Program-made: the position numbers and the translations under genes | Notes under the pieces: model-generated | Seen by the model: the letters and a program-made list of their open reading frames with translations, nothing else | Told to the model about the DNA's origin: nothing | Database searches by the model: none | In this document: positions 44,614 through 54,277 of the stretch, one piece after another | Layout of the letters: every line of letters begins with the position of its first letter | Numbering within the stretch: the first letter of the stretch is position 1 | Origin: Bacillota bacterium | GTDB taxonomy: Bacteria; Bacillota; Clostridia; Christensenellales; Aristaeellaceae | DNA length: 62,801 nt | Assembly (NCBI GenBank): GCA_023444095.1 | Contig: JAEZRP010000038.1 | Coordinates: 1 to 62,801 of the forward strand | Direction of reading: 5' to 3'

Positions 44614-45082
44614 GCATGATTTTGGCAAATTCCTCGATCCGTTCGGGGTAAATCCGCATCTCGGTGCCGTTCTTCGCGGCGTTTTTAAGGATCATCTTGA
44701 TGATGATCTTCTCGAAGCCGCGCGCGCGGGTCGCGTCCAGCTCCCCGCCGAAGCTCATGCGGCACCTGGCATGTTCGAGGAGCGATTCGGGGACGTTCTT
44801 TTTGAACACGTCCTCTACCTGCTCCTCGGAGCCCGCGCACACGAACAGGCCGAGCGGCCTTTCGAGCAGCAGCTTTTCGCAGCGGTGGAGGTATTCGAGC
44901 GTCTCGCCGGTGATGTTTCCCGTCCGGAGCGCGCCGCCGACGATCACGACGTCGAATTTCGACGGATCGGGGATGTCGCGCTTGAGTTCCGCCACCGTCG
45001 CGCCGCCCAGCTTCTCCGCGAGCAGGTTCGCGCACTTCGCGGTGGTGCCGCTTCTCGTCGAATAGGCAATCAATATGTTCAT
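44594..45082 (-). CDS. flavodoxin-domain protein (HemG-like)
   Basis: The 162-aa protein begins with MNILIAYSTRSGTTAKCANLLA, the FMN phosphate loop of flavodoxins, and has VVIVGGALRTGNITGETLEY near residue 46. Length and pattern fit the flavodoxin_5 or protoporphyrinogen-oxidase-like group. No partner gene is adjacent. The start follows AGGAGGCTGCC. Confidence 0.85.
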   Translation of the reverse strand: MNILIAYSTRSGTTAKCANLLAEKLGGATVAELKRDIPDPSKFDVVIVGGALRTGNITGETLEYLHRCEKLLLERPLGLFVCAGSEEQVEDVFKKNVPESLLEHARCRMSFGGELDATRARGFEKIIIKMILKNAAKNGTEMRIYPERIEEFAKIMLDSSRA

Positions 45083-45135
45083 GGCAGCCTCCTGTATGTG
45101 CTGGGATGATTATACCACACATGCGCGCGCATGCA

Positions 45136-45167
45136 AAGGAAAACCCCCGGAAGCGCGCTTCCGGGGG
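45136..45167 (-). terminator. intrinsic terminator after the esterase gene
   Basis: On the minus strand CCCCCGGAAG and CTTCCGGGGG pair around CGCG and are followed by TTTTCCTTT. Confidence 0.9.
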
Positions 45168-45184
45168 GAGGGGTCGGGTGCGGC

Positions 45185-46441
45185 CTATTCGCCCATGTAG
45201 GGCACTTCGTTCACCTGTGAAAACAGCCAGCCGCGCACCGCCTCGTTGTCCGTCGCGGCCATCCACGACCAGTGGGCGGCGGGAAGGACCGTTCCGACGA
45301 TATAGGTGGAAGCGATCATGTTCGCGCCGGCAGCCTCGGCGGCGTCGATTATGCGCCGAACGTCCGCGACGGCCTCCTGCCCGCGCAGAAAACCGTTCAG
45401 GCCTTCTTCGCCCAGACAGGAGAGGATGTTGATTCCAAGACCCTCGATCACCTCGACGTTCGCCGCGAGCGTCGCGCCCGCCTCGCCGCCGCTGTCGTCC
45501 GCCGCGGTAATGAGCCACATCGGAACCTCGGCAAAGGCCTTGAGTTCGCCTTCGTCGTCCGAGAAGCTGGCGTTCGCGGTCACGAGCGCGCCCGCGATCA
45601 TGTCCGGATAGGCGAGGACGAGGGCCTTCGAGCCTCTGCCGCCCATGGAGCATCCCGCGACGTAGATGCGCGCCGCGTCGACATTGAAGTTTTCGATGAG
45701 GCCGAGCGTGATCTGGTTGATGTTCGCGAGCGCGAACTCGTCCCAACCCGTTTCGTGGGCCTGGGGAGCGAGCACGAAGCAGGGGTGCGCAGCCTGCGCC
45801 TCGGCGTCCGAGAAGTTGAGCGCGCCCCGGTTGGCCGCGAGCTGGGCGAAGTTGTCGCTTCCGCGCTCGCCCGCGCCATGCAGCCAGATGACCAGCGGCA
45901 GCTTTTCGTCCTCCCAGCCCTCCGGGATGAACAGCCGGTAGTCGGTCGCGTCACCGCTCGTCGTCTCGGAGAGGGCGAGGTAGTCGTCGATCTCATAGTG
46001 GATGTACTCCTTCGCGGTGTACAGATTCATGTCGTAGAAGCTCTGGATGTCGATGGTCAGATCGCGCAGCACGTTTCCGCCGTCCTTGTACTGGAGCGTG
46101 TTGTGCGTACCGGTTCCGATGCCCGCCGGATCCTCGAATTCGAGAAACACGTATTTGCCCGCCGCGGCGGCGTGCTTCCAGACGCCGTCTTCGTTGACAT
46201 ACAGCCCGATGATGGTATAGCCGTTTACGGCGAAGCTGGCTGTCGTGAGCGCGCCAGCCGTGAACGGGGCGTCCCATTCGAGGCGCACGCCCGCCACGAT
46301 CTGGCCCTCGTCGAGAACCTTCGTGATGATCTTCGCATCCACAAAGGCCGGGGCCGGTGTTTCGTCGGCGACCTCCGTGGCGAACGAGACGCCGGTCAGG
46401 AGCATCAAGGTCAGTGCGAGCGCGATCCATTTTCGAAGCAT
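45185..46441 (-). CDS. secreted alpha/beta-hydrolase (esterase/PHB-depolymerase-like)
   Basis: The 418-aa protein has a signal peptide (MLRKWIALALTLMLLTGVSFA) and an N-terminal beta domain of about 140 residues. A hydrolase fold follows with oxyanion segment VIWLHGAGERGSDN and nucleophile S265 in GCSMGGRG. It resembles esterases with an Ig-like N-terminal domain that remove acyl groups from plant polysaccharides, but the substrate cannot be read here. GGGAGGG precedes the ATG. Confidence 0.83.
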   Translation of the reverse strand: MLRKWIALALTLMLLTGVSFATEVADETPAPAFVDAKIITKVLDEGQIVAGVRLEWDAPFTAGALTTASFAVNGYTIIGLYVNEDGVWKHAAAAGKYVFLEFEDPAGIGTGTHNTLQYKDGGNVLRDLTIDIQSFYDMNLYTAKEYIHYEIDDYLALSETTSGDATDYRLFIPEGWEDEKLPLVIWLHGAGERGSDNFAQLAANRGALNFSDAEAQAAHPCFVLAPQAHETGWDEFALANINQITLGLIENFNVDAARIYVAGCSMGGRGSKALVLAYPDMIAGALVTANASFSDDEGELKAFAEVPMWLITAADDSGGEAGATLAANVEVIEGLGINILSCLGEEGLNGFLRGQEAVADVRRIIDAAEAAGANMIASTYIVGTVLPAAHWSWMAATDNEAVRGWLFSQVNEVPYMGE

Positions 46442-46462
46442 TTCAATCCCTCCCGTTCTGGT

Positions 46463-46500
46463 CCAAAAGAAAGAAGGCCGCCGCTTGCTTTCGGCGGCGC
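46463..46500 (-). terminator. intrinsic terminator after the flavoprotein gene
   Basis: On the minus strand GCCGCC pairs with GGCGGC (46498-46477), followed by TTCTTTCTTTT. Confidence 0.65.
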
Positions 46501-46560
46501 CTTATCATTTGTGCGCTAACTATATATTCGGTTGGGATGGAAATATGACGGCATGTGACG

Positions 46561-47790
46561 CTATTGTGCGGCGGATTTCCCCGCGAGCGCACCCGTCGAG
46601 AACGCGATCTGGAGGTTGAACCCGCCCGTGGTCGCGTCGAGGTCGAGAAGCTCGCCCGCGAAGTACAGCCCGGGCAGGAGCCTGGATTCGAGCGTGGAAG
46701 GATTGATGTGTTTCACATCGACGCCGCCGCGCGTGACCACCGCCTCGCCGAAGCCGCGCAGCGCCTTGGGGGTAAGGGGCAGGTTCTTGAAGAGCATGCG
46801 CAGCCGCTTTCTCTCCTCCTGCGTGATGGCATTGGCCGGCTTCGCGGGGGAGATCCCGGCGAGCTCCAACAGCGCCATGCCCAGCGCGTGCGGGGCGAGC
46901 GCGTCGATCACCGTCGACATCGCCTTGCGGGAGTTGTCCCGAAGCTCGCGCACGAGCCGCTGATCGAGCGTTCCGTCGTCGATGGCGGGCTTGAGGTCGA
47001 TCGAGAGCCGCGCGTCCGAAAGATCCTCCGGCAGAAGGCTTGAGAGCGTGAGAACGAGCGGGCCAGAGATGCCAAAGTGGGTGAACAGAAGCTCGCCCTG
47101 CTCCGAAAACACGCGCTTCTTGCCCGACCACGCGTGGAGCTGGACGTTCTTGAGCGTCAGTCCCGCGAGCGCGTACGGCCACGTCTCGACCGTGTCGACG
47201 GGCACGAGCGCGGGCAGGAGATTCGTCACAGCGTGGCCCGTCTCCCGTGCCAGCGCGTGACCGTCGCCCGTCGAGCCCGTCATGGGGTAGCTGACCCCTC
47301 CCGTCGCGAGTACGACTGCGTCGCCCGCGACCTTCTCGCCCGATTCAAGCAAAATGCCTGAGCAGCGGCCGTCTTCGACCAGAATCTCCTTTGCGCGCGC
47401 GTTCAGCCGGATTCCAACGCCGAGCCTCCGAAGCTCGCGCTCGAGCGCGCGGTTCACGTCGCTCGCCTTGTCGGATTCGGGGAATACGCGCTCGCCGCGT
47501 TCCACCTTGAGGGGCACGCCGAGGCTCTCGACGAGGTCCATCAGCTTCGCGTTGTCAAGAAGCGCAAGCGAGGCGTACAGGAAGCGCGGATTTCGAAGGA
47601 TGTGCCGCATGAAGGGCTCCTTCTCCGCCGCGTTCGTGAGATTGCAGCGCCCCTTGCCCGTGATGTAGAGCTTTTTTCCAAGCTTTTCGTTGCGTTCGAG
47701 GAGGGCGACGCCCGCGCCTGAGCGCGCGGCAAAAAGCGCCGCGAGCATGCCCGCCGCGCCGCCGCCCACGACGATGATTTTTTTTGCCAT
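46561..47790 (-). CDS. NAD(P)/FAD-dependent oxidoreductase (BaiN/HI0933 family)
   Basis: The 409-aa flavoprotein starts with the FAD loop IIVVGGGAAGMLAALFAA. It has the family stretches KLYITGKGRCNLTN and LLFTHFGISGPLVL, and closes with LYFAGELLDLDATTGGFNLQ. Members are widespread and mostly uncharacterised; BaiN acts on bile acids in one clostridium, which should not be assumed here. It lies nine bases after the RpiR gene. Confidence 0.93.
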   Translation of the reverse strand: MAKKIIVVGGGAAGMLAALFAARSGAGVALLERNEKLGKKLYITGKGRCNLTNAAEKEPFMRHILRNPRFLYASLALLDNAKLMDLVESLGVPLKVERGERVFPESDKASDVNRALERELRRLGVGIRLNARAKEILVEDGRCSGILLESGEKVAGDAVVLATGGVSYPMTGSTGDGHALARETGHAVTNLLPALVPVDTVETWPYALAGLTLKNVQLHAWSGKKRVFSEQGELLFTHFGISGPLVLTLSSLLPEDLSDARLSIDLKPAIDDGTLDQRLVRELRDNSRKAMSTVIDALAPHALGMALLELAGISPAKPANAITQEERKRLRMLFKNLPLTPKALRGFGEAVVTRGGVDVKHINPSTLESRLLPGLYFAGELLDLDATTGGFNLQIAFSTGALAGKSAAQ

Positions 47791-47798
47791 GTTCTCCC

Positions 47799-48665
47799 TT
47801 ACTCGCCCGTCTTGGCGAGATAGACGTTATAGTTGTTCCAGATGCTCTCGATGTTGTCGAAGTAGTCGGAAACCTCCTGCCGCCGCCGCTGCGCCAGCGC
47901 CACGATGAGCGCGTTGATGAGCGATAGGGGCGCGGCGAACGAATCGACGAAAGAGGCCATATCGCTCTTGGCGTTCAGACAGATGTCGGCGGTCGCGTGG
48001 AGGGGGGAGAGCGGTCCGTCCGTGATCGCGATCAGGTCCGCGCCGCGCGAACGCGCGAACTCCATGGCCTCGATGGAGCGGCTCGTGTACCGGGGGAAGG
48101 AGATGCCGATGAGAAGGTCCCCCTCGCCGATGCGCGCGAGCTGTTCGAACACGTCCGAAACGCCCGAGGTGACGCATTCCACGTCCCGGAAGATAAACCG
48201 GAGATAGTGGGTAAAGAACTGCGCGACCGGTGCCGACGCGCGAAGGCCCAGCACATAAATGTGCCGCGCCTGGATGATCTTGTCGATGGACAGCTCGAAC
48301 GCAGTCACGTCCAGCTCGTCCAGCGTCGAACGGATGTTTTGGATGTCCGCCTTCAAGACCTTGTTGAGCACCTGCGCGTGATCCATGTCGCTTGTCATCT
48401 CAAAGCGCTGCGCGGCGGTGAGCCGGTGGCGGATGAGCTCCTGAAGCGCCTTCTGAAGCTGGGGATAACCCGTATAGCCGAGCGCCGCCGCAAAACGAAC
48501 GACGGTCGATTCCGATACGCCCACATACTCGCCCAACCTGGAAGCCGTCATGAACACCACCTTGTCGTAGTGGGTCACGATGCATTCGGCGATGCGGCGA
48601 TGACTCTTGGAGAGCTTCTTTCCGCTGTGGTTGAGCCGTTGTATGAGTTCCTGCGCGTTTTCCAT
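47799..48665 (-). CDS. RpiR/MurR-family transcriptional regulator
   Basis: The 288-aa protein has an N-terminal helix-turn-helix (LGEYVGVSESTVVRFAAALG near residue 46) and a C-terminal SIS sugar-phosphate domain (IYVLGLRASAPVAQFFTHYL; LIGISFPRYTSRSIEAM). It is divergent from the GH127/GH172 genes and probably controls them in response to a phosphorylated sugar. ATG 48665 follows GGAGG. Confidence 0.93.
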   Translation of the reverse strand: MENAQELIQRLNHSGKKLSKSHRRIAECIVTHYDKVVFMTASRLGEYVGVSESTVVRFAAALGYTGYPQLQKALQELIRHRLTAAQRFEMTSDMDHAQVLNKVLKADIQNIRSTLDELDVTAFELSIDKIIQARHIYVLGLRASAPVAQFFTHYLRFIFRDVECVTSGVSDVFEQLARIGEGDLLIGISFPRYTSRSIEAMEFARSRGADLIAITDGPLSPLHATADICLNAKSDMASFVDSFAAPLSLINALIVALAQRRRQEVSDYFDNIESIWNNYNVYLAKTGE

Positions 48666-48703
48666 CCTGCATAACCTCCGTGCAAAACTCACCTGTCGTG
48701 CAG

Positions 48704-48732
48704 ATTATACATCAGAATCCTGTATTTTGCAA
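48704..48732 (-). promoter_or_regulatory. promoter of the RpiR-type regulator
   Basis: TTGCAA (48727-48732), a 17-nt spacer and TATAAT (48704-48709). The divergent GH127 side has TATCAT (48843-48848) with no clear -35, which would suit activator control. Confidence 0.8.
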
Positions 48733-48866
48733 GTAAAGGAATGTCAAATATGCAATTTTAGCCCGAGTTCCACCTTTCGAATGTAAAAAAATGCAGTATT
48801 CATCGGTTAAAAATACTTATGGAAAACACATTGAATCTATGGTATCATCATGCGGGGTGATAAGGT

Positions 48867-50726
48867 ATGGAAAAAATGACCGATCTTGCGCGCGCGGACG
48901 TGCGCGTGACGGGCGGGTTTTGGGGGAAACGGCGCGAGACGGCGCGCGAGAAGGGGCTCATGGCGGTTTACGACCGGTTTTCGGACACCGGGCGGTTCGG
49001 CTCGCTCGACTTTCAATGGCGCGAGGGCATGGAGCACAAGCCGCACATCTTCTGGGACAGCGACATCGCCAAGTGGATCGAGGCGGCGGCGTACCTGCTC
49101 ATGGAGGCGCGCGACCCGGAAATCGAAAGGCATGTGGACGAGGCGGTCGACAAGATCGATGCGCACCAGCGGCCGGATGGGTATTTCAATATTTATTTCG
49201 ACACCTGCGAGCCGGAAAACCGGTTCACGCGCTATACGGATCACGAGCTTTACGACCTCGGGCACCTCATTGAAGCCGCGGTGGCGTATCGGGAGGCCAC
49301 GGGCAAGGACAAGCTCCTGAACCTCATGATCCGCTACGCCGCGCTCGTGGACCGGGTGTTTCGCGTGGAGCATTCCGCCGGGTTCGACACGCCGGGCCAT
49401 CCGGAGATCGAGCTGGCGCTTTTCAAGCTCTACCGCGCGACGGGGGACGATAGGTGGCTCACCCTCATGCGCTACTTCATCGACGCGCGCGGCGCGTCGG
49501 CACGCGACAGGACGTACGCCGTTTTTGGCAAAAACAGCTATTCGCAGGCGCACAAGCCCGTGCGGGAGCAGACGAGCGCCGAGGGGCACAGCGTACGAGC
49601 GTGCTATCTCTACGCCGGCATGGCCGACCTCGCGTGGCAGGACGGCGACGAGGCGCTGAAACGGGCGTGCGAGAGGCTGTTTTCGAACATCGTCGAGAGA
49701 CGCATGTACGTCACCGGCGGAATCGGCTCGAGCCACGTGGGCGAAGCCTTCACAATAGACTATGACCTTATGAACAGAACGGCATACGCCGAAACCTGCG
49801 CCGCGCTCGCGCTCGCGCTCTTCGCGCGCCGCATGAGCCGCCTCGCGCCCAAGGCCGTCTACGCGGACGTCGCGGAGCTGGCGCTCTACAACGGGATGCT
49901 CGCGGGCATCTCGCTCGACAGCACGCGTTTTTTCTACGAGAACCCGCTTGAGGCGCACCCGGACATCATCCACTTCAACGAGTATTACGACAAGGCGCGC
50001 GACCACATGCCCATCATGCGGCGCGTGAAGGTGTTCGACTGCTCCTGCTGTCCGCCGAACGTGCTTCGGATCATCGGTTCCGTCGGTGATTTCGCGTTCA
50101 CGCAGGGTGAGAATGTCCTATACGTTCACCACTACATAAACTTGGAGGCGGACACGCGGTTCGGTCCTGTCGCGATGCGCACGGAGTATCCCTTCGACGG
50201 ACGCGTAGAGCTTCTGCCCGCGCCGGGCGCATACACCCTCGCGGTGCGCATCCCGGGTTGGTCGAAGAACTGGACATTGCGCGTGAACGGGGAGGCGGCG
50301 GAATACGCGTTCAAGGACGGCTACGCGTACGTCGACCGGACCTGGGGGGCGGGCGACGTCCTCGCGCTCGATCTGCCGCTCGACGTGCGACTCGTCGCGG
50401 CGCACCCGGCGCTCCACGAGGATTGCGGGCGCGTGACTGTCATGCGCGGACCCATCGTGTACTGCCTTGAGGAACAGGACAACGGGAAGTATCTCAAGGA
50501 CATCAAGCTCACGCGCGGCGGCGCGCCCGTGATCGTGGGCGACGCGGAGCTCGGCGTCCCGGTGATCGACCTCCCCGCCACGCGGCGGAGCTTGCCCGAT
50601 CCCGCGCCCCTCTACATGGATTTTTCCGAAATAAAGCGCGTCCCGGTCACGGCGCGGTTCATTCCCTATTTCGCGTGGGCGAACCGCGACGAGGGCGAGA
50701 TGTTGGTGTGGACGGACATCGACTAA
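48867..50726 (+). CDS. GH127-family glycoside hydrolase (beta-L-arabinofuranosidase-like)
   Basis: The 619-aa protein matches GH127/DUF1680 along its length. The zinc-thiolate catalytic set known from HypBA1 is present: E309 in AYAETCAALAL and the cysteine cluster C392, C394, C395 in FDCSCCPPNV. There is no signal peptide, so the substrate must be imported as a small oligosaccharide. The gene is divergent from an RpiR regulator and followed after 14 bases by a GH172 gene. ATG 48867 or 48876. Confidence 0.92.
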   Translation: MEKMTDLARADVRVTGGFWGKRRETAREKGLMAVYDRFSDTGRFGSLDFQWREGMEHKPHIFWDSDIAKWIEAAAYLLMEARDPEIERHVDEAVDKIDAHQRPDGYFNIYFDTCEPENRFTRYTDHELYDLGHLIEAAVAYREATGKDKLLNLMIRYAALVDRVFRVEHSAGFDTPGHPEIELALFKLYRATGDDRWLTLMRYFIDARGASARDRTYAVFGKNSYSQAHKPVREQTSAEGHSVRACYLYAGMADLAWQDGDEALKRACERLFSNIVERRMYVTGGIGSSHVGEAFTIDYDLMNRTAYAETCAALALALFARRMSRLAPKAVYADVAELALYNGMLAGISLDSTRFFYENPLEAHPDIIHFNEYYDKARDHMPIMRRVKVFDCSCCPPNVLRIIGSVGDFAFTQGENVLYVHHYINLEADTRFGPVAMRTEYPFDGRVELLPAPGAYTLAVRIPGWSKNWTLRVNGEAAEYAFKDGYAYVDRTWGAGDVLALDLPLDVRLVAAHPALHEDCGRVTVMRGPIVYCLEEQDNGKYLKDIKLTRGGAPVIVGDAELGVPVIDLPATRRSLPDPAPLYMDFSEIKRVPVTARFIPYFAWANRDEGEMLVWTDID

Positions 50727-50740
50727 AGGAGGGTAAGGAT

Positions 50741-51808
50741 ATGGATCTTTCGAACCTTGCGGCGATCAAAAAGGCGAAGACCCGGTCGATCTCGCCCGAG
50801 AACCCGACGGGCGCGCCTGGCAAGGGCGGCATGTGCCCGCTCGAAGAGGGCTCCGCGAAGAGGGCCGCACGCGAGTTGGGCCTGGGTTGGAAGGTGAACC
50901 CCTACAAGGTTCTCCAGCCCGGCGAGACCTATTCCATCGCGGACGTCGAAGGCCCGGGTGTCATCAACCATATCTGGCTCACCCCGACCGGTCGGTGGCG
51001 CAACACCATCGTCCGTTTCTACTGGGATGGGAGCGAGAACCCGTCGGTTGAGTGCCCCGTCGGCGATTTCTTCTGCATGGGCTGGAACGAGTACGCTCAG
51101 ATCAATTCTCTGCCCGTGTGCGTGAATCCCGGCAGCGCTTTCAACTGCTACTGGCAGATGCCCTTCCGGAAGAGCTGCCGCATCACCCTCGAAAACCGCG
51201 CCGAGGACCCGGTCACCATGTATTACCAGATCGACTACTCCCTCGAGGACGTGCCCGAGAACGCCGCGTACTTTCACGCGCAGTTCCGGCGCGTCAATCC
51301 GCTCCCCTACAAGGAGGTCTATCACATCCTCGACGGCGTCGAGGGCGAGGGACACTTTGTCGGGACCTACATGGCGTGGGGCGTCAACAACAAGGGCTGG
51401 TGGGGCGAGGGGGAGATCAAGTTCTTCATCGACGACGACGGGGATTTCCCCACCATCTGCGGAACCGGCACCGAGGACTACTTCTGCGGCTCCTACGACT
51501 TCACCGACCCCGTCGCGCGCGACCACTACGTGACCTTCTCGACGCCCTATACCGGACTCGCGCAGGTCCTGATTCCCACGGGTCACTACGCCAGCCAGAC
51601 GCGCTTTGGGCTCTACCGTTTCCACATCACGGACCCCGTGCGCTTCGAAAAGAGGCTCAAGGTCACGATCCAGGCGCTGGGTTGGCGCGAGGGCGGGCGG
51701 TACCTGCCGCTCATGGACGACATCGCCTCCGTCGCCTTCTGGTATCAGAAACTGCCGGGGAAGAAATTCCCACCGCTTCCTGAGAAGGACTTCTGCGAGA
51801 TCATCTGA
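50741..51808 (+). CDS. GH172-family (DUF2961) glycoside hydrolase
   Basis: The 355-aa protein has the DUF2961 core: VEGPGVINHIWLTP near residue 70, then PVGDFFCMGWNE, and CGTGTEDYFCGSYDF, whose E245 aligns with the conserved acidic residue of the family. Characterised GH172 members act on alpha-D-fructofuranosides or D-arabinofuranosides. Without a signal peptide it works in the cytoplasm with the GH127 enzyme. AAAGGAGGG precedes the ATG and a strong terminator follows. Confidence 0.9.
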   Translation: MDLSNLAAIKKAKTRSISPENPTGAPGKGGMCPLEEGSAKRAARELGLGWKVNPYKVLQPGETYSIADVEGPGVINHIWLTPTGRWRNTIVRFYWDGSENPSVECPVGDFFCMGWNEYAQINSLPVCVNPGSAFNCYWQMPFRKSCRITLENRAEDPVTMYYQIDYSLEDVPENAAYFHAQFRRVNPLPYKEVYHILDGVEGEGHFVGTYMAWGVNNKGWWGEGEIKFFIDDDGDFPTICGTGTEDYFCGSYDFTDPVARDHYVTFSTPYTGLAQVLIPTGHYASQTRFGLYRFHITDPVRFEKRLKVTIQALGWREGGRYLPLMDDIASVAFWYQKLPGKKFPPLPEKDFCEII

Positions 51809-51814
51809 AAAGCG

Positions 51815-51854
51815 AACGCCGCCGCGCCGGGAGACGCCCGCGCGGCGGCGTTTT
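51815..51854 (+). terminator. intrinsic terminator after GH172 gene
   Basis: AACGCCGCCGCGC pairs with GCGCGGCGGCGTT, followed by TTG. The stem is 13 bp and lies seven bases after the stop. Confidence 0.9.
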
Positions 51855-51934
51855 GTGCAGCATATCAGTTCATTTTATGCCCTCCGGCGCGCTTCGAATC
51901 GGACAATTCGAGGAGCCGGGCGCATCCACGGATG

Positions 51935-51963
51935 TTGAAATATTACGCCTTATATGATATAAT
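51935..51963 (+). promoter_or_regulatory. promoter of the rnf operon
   Basis: TTGAAA (51935-51940), a 17-nt spacer and TATAAT (51958-51963), about 40 bases before rnfC. Confidence 0.88.
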
Positions 51964-52003
51964 CTTTGGCGTGGCTGGAATTCCGAATGGAGTGGTTAAA
52001 TAA

Positions 52004-53320
52004 ATGAAGGAATATACGTTCAGGCGCGGTGTGCATCCGCACGAAGGAAAGGGCGGAAAGAGCGTCACCGGGCCTTTGCCTGTCCTGGACGCCGCGCCGC
52101 CCGCGACCGTCGCCATCGCGCTCTCGCAGCATGTGGGCGCGCCGTGCAGGCCCGTCGTCAAGGCGGGCGACCGCGTGAAAATGGGTCAGAAGGTGGGCGA
52201 GGCTCCCGGCTTCGTGAGCGCGCCCGTGCATGCGTCGGTCTCCGGCGTCGTGAAGGGTATCCAGCAGAGGACGGGCGCGGCGGGCACGCGCGTCGATTGC
52301 GTCATCATCGAAAACGACGGACTCGATACGCCGGACGATTCGCTCCAGAAGTTCGCCGATCCCTTCCTCGCGACGAAGGACGAGCTTCTAAAGGCCGTGA
52401 ACGCGGCCGGCATGGTGGGTCTGGGCGGCGCGGCATTTCCCGTGCACGTCAAGCTCTCTCCGCCGCCTGACAAGAAGATCGACTTCCTCATCCTCAACGG
52501 CGCGGAGTGCGAGCCTTACCTCACGAGCGACCACAGGATGATGCTCGATTACCCGGAGAAGGTCGTGGACGGCATGCTGATCGCCGCGCACATCGTCTCC
52601 GCAAAGGCGCTTAAGATCGGCATCGAGAGGAACAAGCCCGACGCGATCGCGTCGATTTCAAAGGTCGCGGCGGAAAAGGGCGTCGAGGTCTGTTCCCTCA
52701 AGGTGAAATACCCGCAGGGCGGCGAGAAACAGCTCATCGAGGCGGTCACCGGGCGGCAGGTGCCCTCCGGAAAGCTCCCGATGGACGCGGGCTGCGTGGT
52801 CATGAACGTGTCGACCGCGGCGGCGCTTTCGGACGCCATCCGGCATGGAAAGCCCATTACCGAGCGCATTGTGACGGTCGCGGGCGAAGTCAAGAACCCC
52901 AGAAACCTGCGCGTGCGCGTGGGCACCTCCGTCGAGAGCGTACTCGAGCAGTGTGGCGGTGTGAACGAGGGTGCGGACAAGGTGATTCTCGGCGGCCCCA
53001 TGATGGGCATGAGCATTTCGAGCCTCAACACGCCCACCACGAAGGCGACGGGCGGCATCCTCGTTCTGAAGGACGAGGCGGGTTATACCGACGAGCCTGG
53101 AAACTGCATCCGCTGCGGAAGCTGCGTGCGCGCGTGCCCCATCGGGCTTTTGCCGCTCGACTACTACGCGCTCGCGCGCAAGGGGATGTACGAGAAATCG
53201 CGCGACGAGTACCACCTGCTCGACTGCATCGAGTGCGGCGCGTGCGCGTTTATCTGCCCCGCGAAGCTGCCCCTCGTCCAAATGATCCGCGTGTCCAAGC
53301 GCGCCTTGCCAAGAAAGTGA
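52004..53320 (+). CDS. rnfC: Rnf complex subunit RnfC
   Basis: The 438-aa subunit carries the NADH/FMN-binding fold (AGMVGLGGAAFPVHVK; NGAECEPYLTSDH) and two [4Fe-4S] motifs near the C-terminus, CIRCGSCVRACP and CIECGACAFICP. It is the peripheral NAD-reducing subunit of the ferredoxin:NAD oxidoreductase that pumps Na+ or H+. First of six rnf genes; GGAGTGG precedes its ATG. Confidence 0.97.
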   Translation: MKEYTFRRGVHPHEGKGGKSVTGPLPVLDAAPPATVAIALSQHVGAPCRPVVKAGDRVKMGQKVGEAPGFVSAPVHASVSGVVKGIQQRTGAAGTRVDCVIIENDGLDTPDDSLQKFADPFLATKDELLKAVNAAGMVGLGGAAFPVHVKLSPPPDKKIDFLILNGAECEPYLTSDHRMMLDYPEKVVDGMLIAAHIVSAKALKIGIERNKPDAIASISKVAAEKGVEVCSLKVKYPQGGEKQLIEAVTGRQVPSGKLPMDAGCVVMNVSTAAALSDAIRHGKPITERIVTVAGEVKNPRNLRVRVGTSVESVLEQCGGVNEGADKVILGGPMMGMSISSLNTPTTKATGGILVLKDEAGYTDEPGNCIRCGSCVRACPIGLLPLDYYALARKGMYEKSRDEYHLLDCIECGACAFICPAKLPLVQMIRVSKRALPRK

Positions 53321-53329
53321 GATGACACG

Positions 53330-54277
53330 ATGGAGAATGTGAAAATGCTGCGGGTCACGTCCTCGCCGCACGTCCGGGACGTGAGGACCACGCGCTCTGT
53401 CATGGGCGACGTCGCGTGCGCGCTCATTCCGGCGGGCGCGTTCGGCGTCTATTATTTCGGATATCGCGCGGCGATCGTCATTCTGATCTCCTGCGTCGCG
53501 GCCGTTCTGAGCGAGTTTCTGTATAACCGCCTCGCCCACAGGAAGCAGACGATCGGCGATCTGAGCGCGGTCGTGACGGGGCTTCTGCTCGCCTATAACC
53601 TGCCCGCTTCCGTTCCCTACTGGATGCCCGCGGTGGGCGCCGCGATCGCCATCCTGCTTGTCAAGATGATCTTTGGCGGGCTCGGCCACAACTTCGTGAA
53701 CCCGGCGCTTGCCGGGCGCGCGATCCTCATGACCTCGTGGCTTTCCTACATGTCGGGCTCGGCGTTCGAGCTCGCGGTGCGGGGCGTGGACGCGGTTTCG
53801 ACGGCGACGCCCCTTCTTCGGGAATACGACCTCTGGCAGCTCTTCATCGGGCAGGCGCCGGGCTGTATCGGCGAGGTGAGCAAATTGGCGCTTCTCGTGG
53901 GCGGCGCGTACCTCGTCGTCCGCGGGGTCATTACCTGGCACATTCCGGTCGCGATGACTGTGACGGTGTTCGCGCTTTCGTGGATCACATCCGGCGCGCT
54001 TGTCGGCTCCGTCGATTCGGGCGTCTACCAGATCCTCTCGGGCGGCCTGCTGCTCGGCGCGATCTTCATGGCGACGGACTATTCCACTTCACCCGTGACG
54101 TGGGTCGGCAAGCTGATCTTTGGCGTTGGCTGCGGCCTCGTGGCGTTTGTCATTCGGTACTTCTCGTCCATGGCGGAGGGCGTGAGCTATTCGATCCTGT
54201 TTATGAACCTGTTTGTGCCGCTGATCGACCGGTTTACGAAGCCGAGAGTGTACGGGGAGGGCAAAAAGCATGCGTGA
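53330..54277 (+). CDS. rnfD: Rnf complex subunit RnfD
   Basis: The 315-aa membrane subunit has about eight to ten helices. The covalent-FMN site appears as DAVSTATPL with T160 as the expected attachment residue. It includes GHNFVNPALAGRAILM near residue 119. It follows rnfC by nine bases and overlaps rnfG by eight. Confidence 0.95.
   Translation: MENVKMLRVTSSPHVRDVRTTRSVMGDVACALIPAGAFGVYYFGYRAAIVILISCVAAVLSEFLYNRLAHRKQTIGDLSAVVTGLLLAYNLPASVPYWMPAVGAAIAILLVKMIFGGLGHNFVNPALAGRAILMTSWLSYMSGSAFELAVRGVDAVSTATPLLREYDLWQLFIGQAPGCIGEVSKLALLVGGAYLVVRGVITWHIPVAMTVTVFALSWITSGALVGSVDSGVYQILSGGLLLGAIFMATDYSTSPVTWVGKLIFGVGCGLVAFVIRYFSSMAEGVSYSILFMNLFVPLIDRFTKPRVYGEGKKHA

Noticed and set aside
46561..47790. 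BaiN bile-acid reductase
   Set aside because: The protein belongs to the same broad flavoprotein family, but no other bai genes are nearby, so bile-acid activity is not supported.
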